Shown in pieces: positions 63,939 through 64,000 of a stretch of DNA of 64,000 nucleotides. The DNA comes from Legionella sp. (GTDB lineage: Bacteria > Pseudomonadota > Gammaproteobacteria > Legionellales > Legionellaceae): positions 272,209 to 336,208 of the forward strand of contig PEQK01000012.1 in assembly GCA_002786165.1 (NCBI GenBank), written 5' to 3'. The notes under the pieces were generated by a model. The model made no database searches. It was not told the DNA's origin and was given only the letters and a program-made list of their open reading frames with translations. The position numbers and the translations under genes were made by a program. Each line of letters begins with the position of its first letter. Within the stretch, counting starts at the first letter, position 1.

Positions 63939-63979
63939 AAATGCTGATCGAGTGGTCATTCCTGACCACTCAAGCATTT
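63939..63979. terminator. Long imperfect hairpin at the window end
   Basis: GAGTGGTCA (63950-63958) pairs with TGACCACTC (63963-63971) around a TTCC loop. Outer AAATGCT/AGCATTT (63939-63945, 63973-63979) extend the stem past a bulge. On the minus strand a run of nine T follows after a few bases, so it may end a gene lying beyond position 64000. Confidence 0.5.
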
Positions 63980-64000
63980 ACTTTACACTACTAACTCACT

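Overview
The window is a chromosome segment from a gammaproteobacterium, most likely of the order Legionellales (Legionella, Coxiella, Berkiella and Aquicella relatives). The evidence is an IcmC/DotE-like protein of the Dot/Icm type IVB secretion system, a ProA-type M4 metalloprotease, the rpsU-yqeY-dnaG-rpoD macromolecular-synthesis cluster, an EpmC-type EF-P hydroxylase, moderate-to-low GC, and several large orphan membrane-anchored proteins of the kind found among type IVB effector candidates. The species cannot be fixed from the sequence alone.

Layout. 1-12.5 kb is mostly housekeeping: the start of grpE behind a sigma-32-type promoter, two alpha/beta hydrolases, hemE, folB (which lacks any standard start codon), a degenerate P1B-type ATPase, a SPOR-domain protein, recG, epmC, a DUF3579 gene, icmC-like and a ferredoxin reductase. 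12.5-18.9 kb holds class I aldolase, a two-gene unit of unknown membrane proteins behind a good Fur box, a secreted thermolysin-family protease and a PAS-receiver regulator. 18.9-24.3 kb is rpsU-yqeY-dnaG-rpoD followed by a tRNA with anticodon CAT.

24.2-33.2 kb is an integrated element of about 9 kb bounded by a 63-bp direct repeat that duplicates the 3' half of the tRNA. It carries a tyrosine integrase with arm-site-like repeats near both ends, an AlpA-like regulator, a DUF3987 replication-type protein split by a frameshift at a run of ten A, a DUF5681 (small-terminase-like) protein, an iteron array that looks like an origin, an AbiEi/AbiEii pair with a metallophosphoesterase, and two unknown membrane proteins. 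This gene set resembles a phage satellite or small replicative island with a defence cargo. 33.2-36.3 kb is a graveyard of an IS30 remnant, a DUF3800-like fragment and two head-to-head N-terminally truncated genes.

36.3-43.9 kb holds stress and DNA-repair genes: Tpx without its resolving Cys, an EEP-fold protein, an alkyltransferase-like protein, an MFS exporter, a WYL regulator operon with VOC, EVE and GyrI-like genes, and UvsE. 44-64 kb is dominated by export: an RND permease/adaptor pair, a full OprM-type/adaptor/HAE1 tripartite operon, a CDF metal exporter and a YbhGFSR-like ABC exporter. A GltB-like FMN protein, a DUF4142 lipoprotein and an unknown 444-residue membrane protein lie between them. 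Short palindromic REP-like elements are scattered between genes.
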